Of a stretch of DNA of 64,000 bases, positions 31,970 to 41,340 are shown piece by piece. This DNA comes from a bacterium. Its GTDB lineage: Bacteria; Patescibacteriota; Minisyncoccia; Phycocordibacterales; UBA918. Location: the NCBI GenBank assembly GCA_002710785.1, contig PAMC01000016.1:1-64000 (forward strand), written 5' to 3'. Every line of letters starts with the position of its first letter. Positions within the stretch are counted from its first letter, which is position 1. A model generated the notes under the pieces. The model made no database searches and had not been told where the DNA came from. It was given only the letters and a program-made list of their open reading frames with translations. The translations under genes were made by a program, and so were the position numbers.

Positions 31970-34900
31970 TTAGAATTCTGGTGTCACCAAGTACACAATA
32001 TCGCTTGAGTAGTCGCCCGGCGGCTGTGTGCCAGTAACCACTATTCTGTATATTATATCCTCACTCTCTGTTGCTGGCACGGCACTGTACATGATTTCTT
32101 CTGGTGTAGTACTGGCCGCAGCGTAGGTATCGTCAAGGGCAAAGCGGCTGGTATTGCCTGAAAGTGTATCGTCACCAGCGTGGTACCCGAAACAGCTCGT
32201 GAGCCCAGAGCAACCAGCGCTCCATCCGCTTGGTGCGCTATTGGTGCCGGCAATGTCAGCAATGGTATCAGAATCGCTATTCTGCAGTTGTTGGCGCGTG
32301 TAGAGTTGAGTCCGATAGCCGCTGACAGCATTAGTATCGATTGATAAGCGTTGTCCAGCAATAGCATCACTGTCAGTTACCAGCGAACCGAATGGAATGG
32401 TCGTGGCAGTAGTGCTCGCAGTCGTCACCACACCTTCGGTTGAGGTGCCGGCTGGTAAACCGTTAACCGTAAAAGCGAGACTGCCCGACTCACCTACCAG
32501 CGATGGGTAGGTGGCTCCACTATCAAGTGGTACGACGTCTCCGTTTGCTACGTCGTACACCCGGAAGTACCACACCTGACCGTAGTACCCAGAAATATTT
32601 TGGTACTGAATCGTAAACTCAAATTCAGTGGCGCTAAGCGCGGTATGCGTGTACCCAGTTAGCGTTAGATCCGATTCGTTGTGAGTACCACAGCCGACGC
32701 CCACACCAGCGTTACAGATATCGGTATTTGTTAACACCTTTTCATCGATGATCGCATTATCGACGCCGGCGCCATCGTCGTAGCACCAGACATCGCTACC
32801 ACCACAACTACCACTGTTTACCACATCGTTAACGGTGGCGAAGCCAGCTGAGTCAGAGTACTGGAGGCGGAACCGGGCGTTGGCTTGTTCGAGATTGTTA
32901 AGCTCGTCGACAATAACGCGCAGTTTAACGGTATTACCTTTTTGAACTTCGACAGGTGCAACATTCTCAGCTGCTAGGTCGGTGCTCGGTGTGAGAGAGG
33001 TTTCATCGTCGTACCAACGCCAATCTGACTGCACAGGTGAGTACCCTTCAGTGCGCAGCGAAGGATAGGTGAGGTATTCGGCGAGCTGCGTGCCATCATC
33101 TTGTACAACCCGGAAGCAGTAGTCGGAGCGTTGTGTTGCGCCATTGTGCTGAATCACCCAATCGTACTCAACATCTTCGTCTGCATTTACACTGTACGGG
33201 TTGGCAGTTGCTGAGCCACCCTCAACATACCGACCAGACCGGTCGGAGACCGCCAAAAGTGTTTGGCCACCGGTTGGCGGGTTGGTACCAATAGCTGCAT
33301 TGTCTGCAACCGCACCGTTATCAAAACCGCGCCAGATCGATCCGCTCCCGGGGGCTCCAACATCGTTCCAGCTGCTGATTGCAGAGCAGGTGGTTTCTTG
33401 TAGACCGTACTGCAACTTAAGTGACTGGAGCGTTGCAGGTAGCGTGCCGTTTGTGATGAGAAGTGAGGTGCGTAAGCGAATTACGTCACCGTCACCAACC
33501 GGTGTGTCGAGTACCGTGATCGGACTATTTTCACCAATGCTGCCGGCGCCAGGGGGCCAGGCGTCGGTGGGGGTAAGGGCGTTTGTGTTGTCGTACCAGC
33601 GGTAGTCGTTTTGGCGGATTGAGACGTCTGCGGCCGGCCACTCCACAACCATGGCACGATACGAAAGGGTGCCTTGCGTGTCTGAACGCCAGATCTCAAA
33701 GGTGGTGGAGCTCGTAAGATACAAGCCAGCCATAATTTCCGGGAAGTTGTTGGTCGCGCGATCAATAGTCGTGTTACCGAAAATCGCCGCATTATTGATG
33801 TCGTTTACACCAACCGCATCAAACGACACTGAAGTAGTGGCTGGTGCGGTACCCCCGGTAAAGAGTCCGCTCGCTGGAAAAACGGTCATCTCCCCTGCTC
33901 CGTTTTGAATATTTTCTATAACCCAGACTACCGCAGTATGGGTTTGGGCCATATCTGCGCCCGAGTCGAGCGAAAATGAGACCACTCCCATACTCGAGAG
34001 CCACGCCTGTACACCGTAGCTCGCCTGTTGTGAGGTAAACGTGTGCCGTTTTTGTGTCTCCAGAAAAGCTTTGGTGACAGCACTGACCGGCGTGATCGAC
34101 TCTGTTTCGGTGACGCCGGCGCTTGAGAATTCATGTTCCACTCGCTGCACCTTCCAGTTGCCACCTAAAAACTCCACAACAGCGTAGCTAAAGTCCGCAC
34201 TGGTGTTGGTGGCACTTCTCGTAAGCACTACCTGATTGGTGGAGCTCGACCAAGCGGCGGTTGCACGGTTGTTGCTAAAATTACCACGCGAAGCGTTAGT
34301 CATACGAGCTCCGGTAATAAACACAGCAATATCGCCATCGTCGGTAATTGGATTTATGGCTGAGCTTGTGGCGTACGTTTGTCCCGAGCTCATGCTAATA
34401 GTTCCTACGTCTCGCACAACCATTTCGTTGTCGGTACCAGGATCACCAATAAACTCAATGATTTCCCAGGCCACAAACGTGTTATTCACAGAGTCGGTAT
34501 CACGCGTAATAGTAAAACTAGTTGGTAAGTTACTGGATGTGATGTACGCGGAAACATCGTCTGGATTTTGGTTACCGGCGCCGGTGTCACGACCAGCACC
34601 TGTGTGGTGGAAGTTGGTAATACGAACAAACGCCACACTCGTTGAGGCGGGGGCGTCGTAGTCAACGCCGGCCGTAAGTGTAAGACTCGAACCACTGATG
34701 ACGTTCGTGCCACGCTGCGTCTTGTAGTCACGGTTAGTTTTGGTGCTAATTTCTGGATACACATCGTACGCCACGAGAGGAGTGCCGTTCTCAACGACCC
34801 GGAAACAGAAATCAGTCTCAAATGGCGTATTGGCGGTAGTTGTGATTGAGAACTCAAAATCAACGTAATTTGTGCTCGAGAGAGTAGTGGTTGGTGTGCT

Positions 34901-37900
34901 AGCATCAGTTTCGGCTATACCTCCGTTACTGGTTAAGAAGTCTGCTTCTTCGTCACTTACACCACCATCAGCCACTGGAATATCAGTTGTATCACTCCCG
35001 TCAGTAAGAAACGTGGAGTCGTACATATCCCACGAGTCATTAGCAAAGGCATCGACGTTGGTCCAGCTGGCAACCACATCACATGTTGTCTCTCTGATGC
35101 CGTACTGCAACGTGTACTGGACAGGAACAGAAGATGTGCCACCCTCGTTAGAGAGCCCGAGACGCAACCGGTACGGCTCGTTCTTGTCGATGTCGAGCAC
35201 TGCCGTGTCCTCCGTCCCGCTGGTGGCTGAGCTAGCGGTTGTTTCAGTGCCGTTATCATTACGCCAGTGGTAATGCACCTGGGTAACAATTGCCCCTGAG
35301 ACACTGGTGGTGCTCGCAATAGTAACCGCCGTACTTGGCGCCACCGATGCGCCGCCCGAGACGGTAATTTGTGTATTCGGGTTAGTAATTTCAAGCTCAA
35401 TTGTGTCCCCGTTTTGGGCAGTGTTCTCGACGTCGTACACAACATACACACATAGCGCACTGGTGGTCGAAATACCAACACTGTCAGAAAACGATGCGTT
35501 ACCGTTGGCGGCGTCAAAGTTGGCGACGGTACTCCCAAATTGGGACTCTGTACCAGCGTACGATTCGCTGGCGCAGTTGTACGGTGCTGAGGTGTCGCTG
35601 TCGTAATACAGCTCAATATTAGCAACATCTGTGTCGGCATCAATGGTACCCATCTCAGCGATGGTAATGGCCGTGACATTGCGTGCGTCACTAGCCTCGG
35701 TGATAACAAACGCGCCACCGCCGTAGATGTCGACATCGCCAATTTCTGCATTCGCCACCTGGTTGCCAACACTGCTCACGTTAACATCAGCGGCAATGGA
35801 CGCAGTTGGGTATTCAATATACTGACCGAGTACGGCACCCCCCTCACTAAGCCTAAAGCAGTAGGTGCTTCCCTGTGAAGCTGTGGTCGACGCAACGAGT
35901 GAAAACTCGTACTCCACAAATTCAGTACTGGTAAGCGTAATGCTGTTGGTTTGTGATGTGGTGTCGAGCAAGCCACCGTTTGGCGAGGCAAACGAAGAGT
36001 TTGGGTTGCTTACACCCCCACTGCTCGTCGCAATGTCGGTGCTGTCGGTGCCGTTGGTGATAAAACTGGAATTGTGCATGTTCCACGCATCGTCTGCGTC
36101 GTCGACCCCCGTCCAGGTGCCCACATCTCCACAGGTCGGGTTAGCTACTCCAAATTCGAGCTCAAAGTTTGTACTTAGCGTTGACGTTGAGCCTTCGTTG
36201 GAAAGGGCGATACGCAGACGTCGAGGTTGATTGCGTGGTAAATCAACCAGGCCGGTATTTTCCACACCAGCGGTAACAGAGGTAGCACCACTCTCGTTAC
36301 CGTTGTCATTGCGCCAATGGTACCCCGTTTGTTGAAGATCGGGCCGCACCACGGTGGTGGCACCTGAAAGAGCGATGGCAGTGTTAGGTTTTGGGGTGAT
36401 GCCGCCGGTTACCGAGACGTCTGTACTCGAATTGCTAATTTCTACATCAATCGTTTGTCCGTCGTCAGCCGATCCGAGGACGTCAAGCAGTACGTACACA
36501 CAGAGCGTACTTGAGGTGGCAACCGAAACCGAATCCACGAACGTTGCAATACCATTAGCGCCGTTAAAACCGTTGGTGTCAGTCGCGCCGTACTGCAACT
36601 CTGAACCGTCATAGCTCTCACTCGAGCAGTCGTAGGGAGCTGACGTATCTAATTCGTAGAGCAGGCGAATATTGGCAATGTCGTTAGCACCATCAACCGA
36701 ACCGTCTTCAGTGATCGTAATACCCGTAACCGAGCGACTGCTGTCGAACTCTGTAAACACGAAGGTGCCGCCGAGGTAGTTGCTCGTAGTGCTTCCTCGC
36801 ACCTCGGAAATTTGCGAACCAATACTCGACACCGTCAGTGGTGGCGTCGGGTCGAGCATGGTTTCACCACGAATATCAAGCGGTGTGAGCGCATGCCAGC
36901 TCACGTAGAGCCGTTGGTCGGAGCGGTAATTAGTGTCGACGCCGTAGAAGTCGTCAGTGGCGACATTAAGTGGACCATTGTCGATACTCCAGCTGCCCAT
37001 GGCACTGGTTGAACTCGCCCAGTACACGTTAGCGGAGGTGCTGCTGCCAATTGTGCCTCGCGCACCGTACGCAACGTAGACATCATCGGTGTTAGCGTCA
37101 ACCGCCATGGCCAAATCGGTAATACCTCGACTATCGTTGGTGAGGATGTCAGCCGTTTTACTCCAGCTGCCACCACTGTACTTGGCGGTACGAATGTCGT
37201 GGTCGGCGGCCGTAAAATTATTGTTGTCTGCAGTATACGCCAGGTGAACATCGCCAGTGTCCGGGTCGACCACTGCAGTCATGCCTACTTCGTACGTCGC
37301 GCTCTCAACCGCCGACGCATCAATCGCGGTCCACGATGCGTCCCAACTCGTGTTGTCCCACACCTTCGAGCGAACATCATTAGCGTTACGGTCGCGGTCA
37401 ATGACCATGATGTCGCCACCTAACAGTGGCACAAGAATCTGCATGTCGCCTGTAACTACATCAAGCGGGTTAGTACCAGTTTCTGACCACGATGTCGACA
37501 GGTCACAGTTGCTGCTACACTCAACAATAAAACCATCCGTGTTATCGGTTAAGCCTGTGTAAATGGTGCCGTCTGTCCCCTTCGTAAGTGCGGGTTTTGC
37601 TGCGCCGTGGCTAATAGTTGGTGTCTGGCCAGTGGTGGCATCGGTACCTGAGAGGCCGACAAGCAAAGTGTCGTTGGTGGTATCGAGGCGGTTGTAGCGG
37701 ATATCTTCTCGCGCACTGTTTTGGTGCATGGTGACAATGTGGATGTAGTCACCAGTGTCCCCCGGCGTCCACTGATCGTACCAGACTGAGATCGAGCCAC
37801 AGTCGCTAAAGTTATTAAACTGCGTCGCACCGCCCCAAGTAGCACCGCCATCAGTGGTTTTTGAGTAGTAACAGGTACCGTTGGTGATGGTATAAAACCG

Positions 37901-38131
37901 GTAGCCAGTTTGATCATCGGTAAAGACAGTAGAAAAACCAGATTTTTGGTGCCGAGTCGGTTGGTTATCTGCGTTGTTGGCAATCACAGCTTCGGCAGCA
38001 ATTATAGGCCGAAAGGAGAAGAAAAGCAGCCCAAACAGAAGTACCATCAAGCACGAAAACCAAATCCGTCTCTCAGTCTGAGTCCATATGCAACAAAACT
38101 CACGGACGTTGCCGAATATCGTTAAATTCAC
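31970..38131 (-). CDS. Giant surface protein, propeller plus repeated beta modules
   Basis: This 2053-residue protein starts with a long signal peptide (hydrophobic core near residues 28-45). Residues about 50-430 contain a sialidase-type beta-propeller with an Asp-box (SKTTDGGATWGG). Then come two long tandem modules (about 440-1120) with near-identical features (YHWRNDNG, CVYVxxDV, ANIxLxYxxDTSAPY), a middle sandwich region with TSVAFVRITNFHHTG, and two further copies of the RWYD-type module (about 1500-1850). The C-terminal 180 residues match the end of the protein at 44331. The start is GTG, six bases behind a TATTAT hexamer. It is surface-displayed; ligand unknown. Confidence 0.8.
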   Translation of the reverse strand: MNLTIFGNVREFCCIWTQTERRIWFSCLMVLLFGLLFFSFRPIIAAEAVIANNADNQPTRHQKSGFSTVFTDDQTGYRFYTITNGTCYYSKTTDGGATWGGATQFNNFSDCGSISVWYDQWTPGDTGDYIHIVTMHQNSAREDIRYNRLDTTNDTLLVGLSGTDATTGQTPTISHGAAKPALTKGTDGTIYTGLTDNTDGFIVECSSNCDLSTSWSETGTNPLDVVTGDMQILVPLLGGDIMVIDRDRNANDVRSKVWDNTSWDASWTAIDASAVESATYEVGMTAVVDPDTGDVHLAYTADNNNFTAADHDIRTAKYSGGSWSKTADILTNDSRGITDLAMAVDANTDDVYVAYGARGTIGSSTSANVYWASSTSAMGSWSIDNGPLNVATDDFYGVDTNYRSDQRLYVSWHALTPLDIRGETMLDPTPPLTVSSIGSQISEVRGSTTSNYLGGTFVFTEFDSSRSVTGITITEDGSVDGANDIANIRLLYELDTSAPYDCSSESYDGSELQYGATDTNGFNGANGIATFVDSVSVATSSTLCVYVLLDVLGSADDGQTIDVEISNSSTDVSVTGGITPKPNTAIALSGATTVVRPDLQQTGYHWRNDNGNESGATSVTAGVENTGLVDLPRNQPRRLRIALSNEGSTSTLSTNFELEFGVANPTCGDVGTWTGVDDADDAWNMHNSSFITNGTDSTDIATSSGGVSNPNSSFASPNGGLLDTTSQTNSITLTSTEFVEYEFSLVASTTASQGSTYCFRLSEGGAVLGQYIEYPTASIAADVNVSSVGNQVANAEIGDVDIYGGGAFVITEASDARNVTAITIAEMGTIDADTDVANIELYYDSDTSAPYNCASESYAGTESQFGSTVANFDAANGNASFSDSVGISTTSALCVYVVYDVENTAQNGDTIELEITNPNTQITVSGGASVAPSTAVTIASTTSVSGAIVTQVHYHWRNDNGTETTASSATSGTEDTAVLDIDKNEPYRLRLGLSNEGGTSSVPVQYTLQYGIRETTCDVVASWTNVDAFANDSWDMYDSTFLTDGSDTTDIPVADGGVSDEEADFLTSNGGIAETDASTPTTTLSSTNYVDFEFSITTTANTPFETDFCFRVVENGTPLVAYDVYPEISTKTNRDYKTQRGTNVISGSSLTLTAGVDYDAPASTSVAFVRITNFHHTGAGRDTGAGNQNPDDVSAYITSSNLPTSFTITRDTDSVNNTFVAWEIIEFIGDPGTDNEMVVRDVGTISMSSGQTYATSSAINPITDDGDIAVFITGARMTNASRGNFSNNRATAAWSSSTNQVVLTRSATNTSADFSYAVVEFLGGNWKVQRVEHEFSSAGVTETESITPVSAVTKAFLETQKRHTFTSQQASYGVQAWLSSMGVVSFSLDSGADMAQTHTAVVWVIENIQNGAGEMTVFPASGLFTGGTAPATTSVSFDAVGVNDINNAAIFGNTTIDRATNNFPEIMAGLYLTSSTTFEIWRSDTQGTLSYRAMVVEWPAADVSIRQNDYRWYDNTNALTPTDAWPPGAGSIGENSPITVLDTPVGDGDVIRLRTSLLITNGTLPATLQSLKLQYGLQETTCSAISSWNDVGAPGSGSIWRGFDNGAVADNAAIGTNPPTGGQTLLAVSDRSGRYVEGGSATANPYSVNADEDVEYDWVIQHNGATQRSDYCFRVVQDDGTQLAEYLTYPSLRTEGYSPVQSDWRWYDDETSLTPSTDLAAENVAPVEVQKGNTVKLRVIVDELNNLEQANARFRLQYSDSAGFATVNDVVNSGSCGGSDVWCYDDGAGVDNAIIDEKVLTNTDICNAGVGVGCGTHNESDLTLTGYTHTALSATEFEFTIQYQNISGYYGQVWYFRVYDVANGDVVPLDSGATYPSLVGESGSLAFTVNGLPAGTSTEGVVTTASTTATTIPFGSLVTDSDAIAGQRLSIDTNAVSGYRTQLYTRQQLQNSDSDTIADIAGTNSAPSGWSAGCSGLTSCFGYHAGDDTLSGNTSRFALDDTYAAASTTPEEIMYSAVPATESEDIIYRIVVTGTQPPGDYSSDIVYLVTPEF

Positions 38132-38149
38132 CCCTTAATAATACCGTAT

Positions 38150-39730
38150 TTACTGCTCAGTACTGGTGGCTGCCGGTGGAATAACCAGGTCAAATTCGGG
38201 GTCTGGGAGCACGTCTGGAGCCGGTGACTTCTCGGGTACGGTAGAGGTTGCCAAATCGAGGATGAGCGGGTTATCGGAAGCTTCGGCTGGCGTACTGGTT
38301 GCTGCTGGCGCAGGCTCAGTTTGCGGAGCACTACTCGTGGCAGTAGTGGCACTGGAACCAGTGCCAGACATCAGTGGCTCCGACACAATCTCATCTTCTT
38401 CAAGAGTAGGTTTGTACTGCACAAGCGCTCGGACCTCGTTTGTTGGATCACTCGAAGGTAGCTCATCAGGGAGTTCTGCTGGCAAAGCCTCGATTGGTAC
38501 TAACTCTTGGGTAATCGGGTCAAACCCGCGAATGACTCGGTCCCCTTCTGGGGTAAGGCCTTCGTACACGAGTAGCATGCGAGCATTTTGCACTGATGCA
38601 CCCACTGATGCGTCGTCAATTCGAGACTCTTCTTCGTTTTTAATATCGTACACAACAACTTCCTGGTTACCGTCGTACATTCGCTTCCAGACCACGAAAC
38701 CTTCACTGACTGACGGTGCAACGTCCGGCATTGTGTTGTCGGTCAGCTGCCGCACTGATTCGCCGTCGTGCAACATAATTTCCCAGCTCTCGCTTCCCCA
38801 CTGCTGCCACACAATAATGTCTCCCTGTCTAGTCGGTTCCATGTTGTTACTGCGTCCGGCAGTGAGTTGGGTTTCTGTTTCCTCATCAAAGTCGTAAACC
38901 ATGATCTGGTACCGTCCAGAAATGAGCGTATGCCAGACGAGGGTGTCAGATTGCGCGTCGTAATACGGGGCAGCATCATCCCGTTTATTGTTGGTGATTT
39001 GGTACGTTTTTCCCTCCATCACCGCAAAAATCTCGCGATCCCCATCGCCATCAAGCGCTACATAGAAGCTGTCGGCTGGCGGCGGCTCTGGAGCACTTGA
39101 TCCACAGTAGTACGAGCCGTCAGCTACCCGTACGCAGTCATCTTTAGAAAATTGATAGTAGTTTTGATTGGTGGCACCAGTGTGGCTAAGCGGGACAACT
39201 GGTGACGTAGTTGCGGCTACATCAGAAGCTGCCTCCGCTGCAGAGTCAGCCAGTAAGTTGTCCTCATCTGCGCTATCAGTGACGCTTTCCTCGTCGAGGA
39301 CCGATGTGCTGGTTGCCTGCACAGGTGGCGTCGATGAGGCCGAGGAGGTGTCATCAAGGTCCGGGTCGGGAACCACTTCATCACTATCCGGAGGGGCAGC
39401 TGGTGTACCTGATGGCTGATCTTCCTCGATTTCAGGTTCGGGCTGCACTACTTCGCTCGCTATTTCTTCTGGTGGTGCAATGTCTTCCGCCGATATACTA
39501 GACCCGGTCTCCACTCCGCCGCCCGTATCAGCTGGTTGCGTTTCCTCCACTTCTGCTACCGTGTCAGTCTCAATTTCTGTCGGTACCTCGTTGGCAAAAA
39601 CCAAACTAACCGGCTGCGAGAACATGACGAGCAACACCCACGTCGAAAACCACCGCACAAGACGGTTACCAAATACAAACCGGTAGAGCCACACCGACTG
39701 AATGCTATTGGTACTTATGGGCTTTGACAT
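38150..39730 (-). CDS. Secreted beta-propeller protein with acidic linkers
   Basis: The 526-residue protein has a signal-anchor (about 27-47), then a Glu/Asp/Pro/Ser-rich spacer (about 48-175). A beta-propeller of WD40/TolB type follows (about 185-430), built from repeats such as AAPYYDAQSDTLVWHTLISG, EPTRQGDIIVWQQWG and VAPSVSEGFVVWKRMYDGN. A second low-complexity tail (about 440-526) is rich in Pro/Ala/Ser/Thr. The protein would sit outside the cell; the propeller could bind a ligand or polymer. Its stop is followed by the giant protein's start. Confidence 0.78.
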   Translation of the reverse strand: MSKPISTNSIQSVWLYRFVFGNRLVRWFSTWVLLVMFSQPVSLVFANEVPTEIETDTVAEVEETQPADTGGGVETGSSISAEDIAPPEEIASEVVQPEPEIEEDQPSGTPAAPPDSDEVVPDPDLDDTSSASSTPPVQATSTSVLDEESVTDSADEDNLLADSAAEAASDVAATTSPVVPLSHTGATNQNYYQFSKDDCVRVADGSYYCGSSAPEPPPADSFYVALDGDGDREIFAVMEGKTYQITNNKRDDAAPYYDAQSDTLVWHTLISGRYQIMVYDFDEETETQLTAGRSNNMEPTRQGDIIVWQQWGSESWEIMLHDGESVRQLTDNTMPDVAPSVSEGFVVWKRMYDGNQEVVVYDIKNEEESRIDDASVGASVQNARMLLVYEGLTPEGDRVIRGFDPITQELVPIEALPAELPDELPSSDPTNEVRALVQYKPTLEEDEIVSEPLMSGTGSSATTATSSAPQTEPAPAATSTPAEASDNPLILDLATSTVPEKSPAPDVLPDPEFDLVIPPAATSTEQ

Positions 39731-39955
39731 GGTGGAGAATCATTGCGATACACTCAATTCAAGCGCAGCGCCAGATTCATCCGCAAAATCAAAGATCACA
39801 AACAAGCGTAAGTGAAAGTTATGGAATTGTACGATTGGCTCTACGTTTGCTTTGAGCATATATACCCAGGCTCTAGCAGCACTTAGCTGCCAAAGCCCAT
39901 CACACACCTATATATTTTACGATTTTTTGCCACAACTCTGGCAAGTTATCAACAG
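39731..39955. other. Spacer with a wobble-paired hairpin
   Basis: No gene is seen. On the minus strand a 12-pair stem, partly G-U paired, lies at 39869-39897 with the loop TAAGT; the minus-strand form pairs better than the plus-strand form, which suggests RNA. A TACAAT hexamer at 39825-39830 could be a promoter for the propeller protein. TTGCCA and TGGCAA near 39929-39946 form a further small repeat. Confidence 0.4.
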
Positions 39956-40684
39956 TTAGTTAAAGAAGGAGTCGGCCAAAATAATAGCAAAATCAGTGAA
40001 ATTCATGCGCCTGTCCTGGTTAAAATCGTACAGCCACTGCCTGTTGCGCCAGGCGCGCATAAATTCGTTAACATCGGCCAAACTGACGTTACCGTCGCCA
40101 TCGATATCCGTAATAAACGAAATGGCCACATCACCACTCAGGATGCCGTCTTCACTCACTCCAACCACCAAAATTGGTGTATCGGCAATCTCATCCACTT
40201 CACTACCGTTCCCATCACCAGCCAAAAGCGTCGTCTCACTGACGCTAAATTCAGCGCGTCCACCTGTATTGGCTTTGAAGTTAATTCGCGCAACTTGATG
40301 TTCACCCACAAACCCCTTGCGGAAGGTGCCGCCACGCAGAATCACCTGCGACCCCTCAACGTACGGATCTTGTGTCCAGAGTGAGATTACTGACTCACCA
40401 GTGTCTATGCCGGTTACCTCAACCTGATTGCTGGGAAACGAGACGGCAATATCCACTGCATTTACCGAGCGGTGTGCACCAGCATAGACGTAGACTGAAA
40501 AAGAATCCCCGGCAGCAACACTGCGCTCTGGTGCCTCCAGCCTAATGTAAGAAGTTGTGTCAGTTAGGAGGACTGTGGCAACAAGCGAAAGGGCTGCGAG
40601 TGTGGCAAACGAAAACGTGTGTCGAATGGTACGCACTCGGGCCTGTTTACGAAAACGGTGGAGTAAGCGACGGAGAAACATCAT
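39956..40684 (-). CDS. Cohesin-domain and dockerin-domain protein
   Basis: The 242-residue protein has a basic N-terminus and a membrane/signal helix (about 24-44). A cohesin-like sandwich follows (about 48-165: RSVAAGDSFSVYVYAGAH, FPSNQVEVTGIDTG, SLWTQDPYV, RGGTFRKGF). The C-terminal 60 residues form a dockerin-type EF-hand pair: DIDGDGNVSLADVNEFMRAW and DFNQDRRMNFTDFAIILA, with the first calcium loop intact and the second degenerate. A cohesin and a dockerin in one chain can assemble head-to-tail. The gene overlaps the coiled-coil gene by four bases. Confidence 0.82.
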   Translation of the reverse strand: MMFLRRLLHRFRKQARVRTIRHTFSFATLAALSLVATVLLTDTTSYIRLEAPERSVAAGDSFSVYVYAGAHRSVNAVDIAVSFPSNQVEVTGIDTGESVISLWTQDPYVEGSQVILRGGTFRKGFVGEHQVARINFKANTGGRAEFSVSETTLLAGDGNGSEVDEIADTPILVVGVSEDGILSGDVAISFITDIDGDGNVSLADVNEFMRAWRNRQWLYDFNQDRRMNFTDFAIILADSFFN

Positions 40685-41334
40685 ATGGCATATAACGACT
40701 GACGGATGTCGGCGATGGTAGTATTCAGTTCCGCTACTCGGTTTGAGACCTGCTGCGCTCTGACGAGCTTAGCTTCTAGCACATCCGGATCAGGTACCCC
40801 GGTTTGCAAAATAACGATAATTTCACCTTGAATGTCGACTTGCTCGCTCAGCAAGTCCCCCCGCTCCCGTTCAAAATCAACTAACGACTGCCAGGTGAGC
40901 ACCGGATACTCACTGACAGCAGCCGGCTCAAGTGCCGTGAGGAGCGATACGTACTCGTTGTACACCTCAAACTCCCGCTCAAGGCGTGCCACTATAACTG
41001 CCTTACGTTCTGCGAAAAACCCTCCGCAAGCGTCGAATAAACGACTGATGTCGTCGAGCTCAGTAGCGGTAAGATTGGCTAAATTGTTCAAAAGTTGCTC
41101 AAACTGCCGTCTGCTGTCGGGTGAGCAGTCGCGAATAATGACTTCTGCGACAGCATCAGCTCTATTTTGGGCTGTCAATTCGGCGAGGGTAGTGAGTCGT
41201 TGTTCTTGTTTGGCAATTGCGCGTTCCAGGGTCAAAACTGTCGTACGCTGTGACTGCTCAATGTAGAGAGAAGCAAACGCAAAACAAAGTGCCAAACCAA
41301 CACCAAGCGTGATGACAATATGATGATTTCGCAT
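40681..41334 (-). CDS. Membrane-anchored coiled-coil protein
   Basis: This 217-residue protein has one N-terminal membrane helix (about 7-25) and then a highly charged, helical, presumably extracytoplasmic part with heptad-like repeats (LTLERAIAKQEQRLTTLAEL and RAQQVSNRVAELNTTIADI). Two cysteines (IIRDCSPDS and FDACGG) may bridge. It is not recognised as a family. It lies between two cohesin-type proteins and overlaps the next gene by four bases, so a role in spacing or linking the surface assembly is plausible. Confidence 0.68.
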   Translation of the reverse strand: MRNHHIVITLGVGLALCFAFASLYIEQSQRTTVLTLERAIAKQEQRLTTLAELTAQNRADAVAEVIIRDCSPDSRRQFEQLLNNLANLTATELDDISRLFDACGGFFAERKAVIVARLEREFEVYNEYVSLLTALEPAAVSEYPVLTWQSLVDFERERGDLLSEQVDIQGEIIVILQTGVPDPDVLEAKLVRAQQVSNRVAELNTTIADIRQSLYAI

Positions 41335-41340
41335 AGTGTA

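Noticed and set aside
38166..38897. A 243-codon plus-strand frame over the propeller protein
   Set aside because: It is the complement of a well-supported secreted protein and its Ser/Gly-rich content follows from the Pro/Ala/Thr-rich linker codons.
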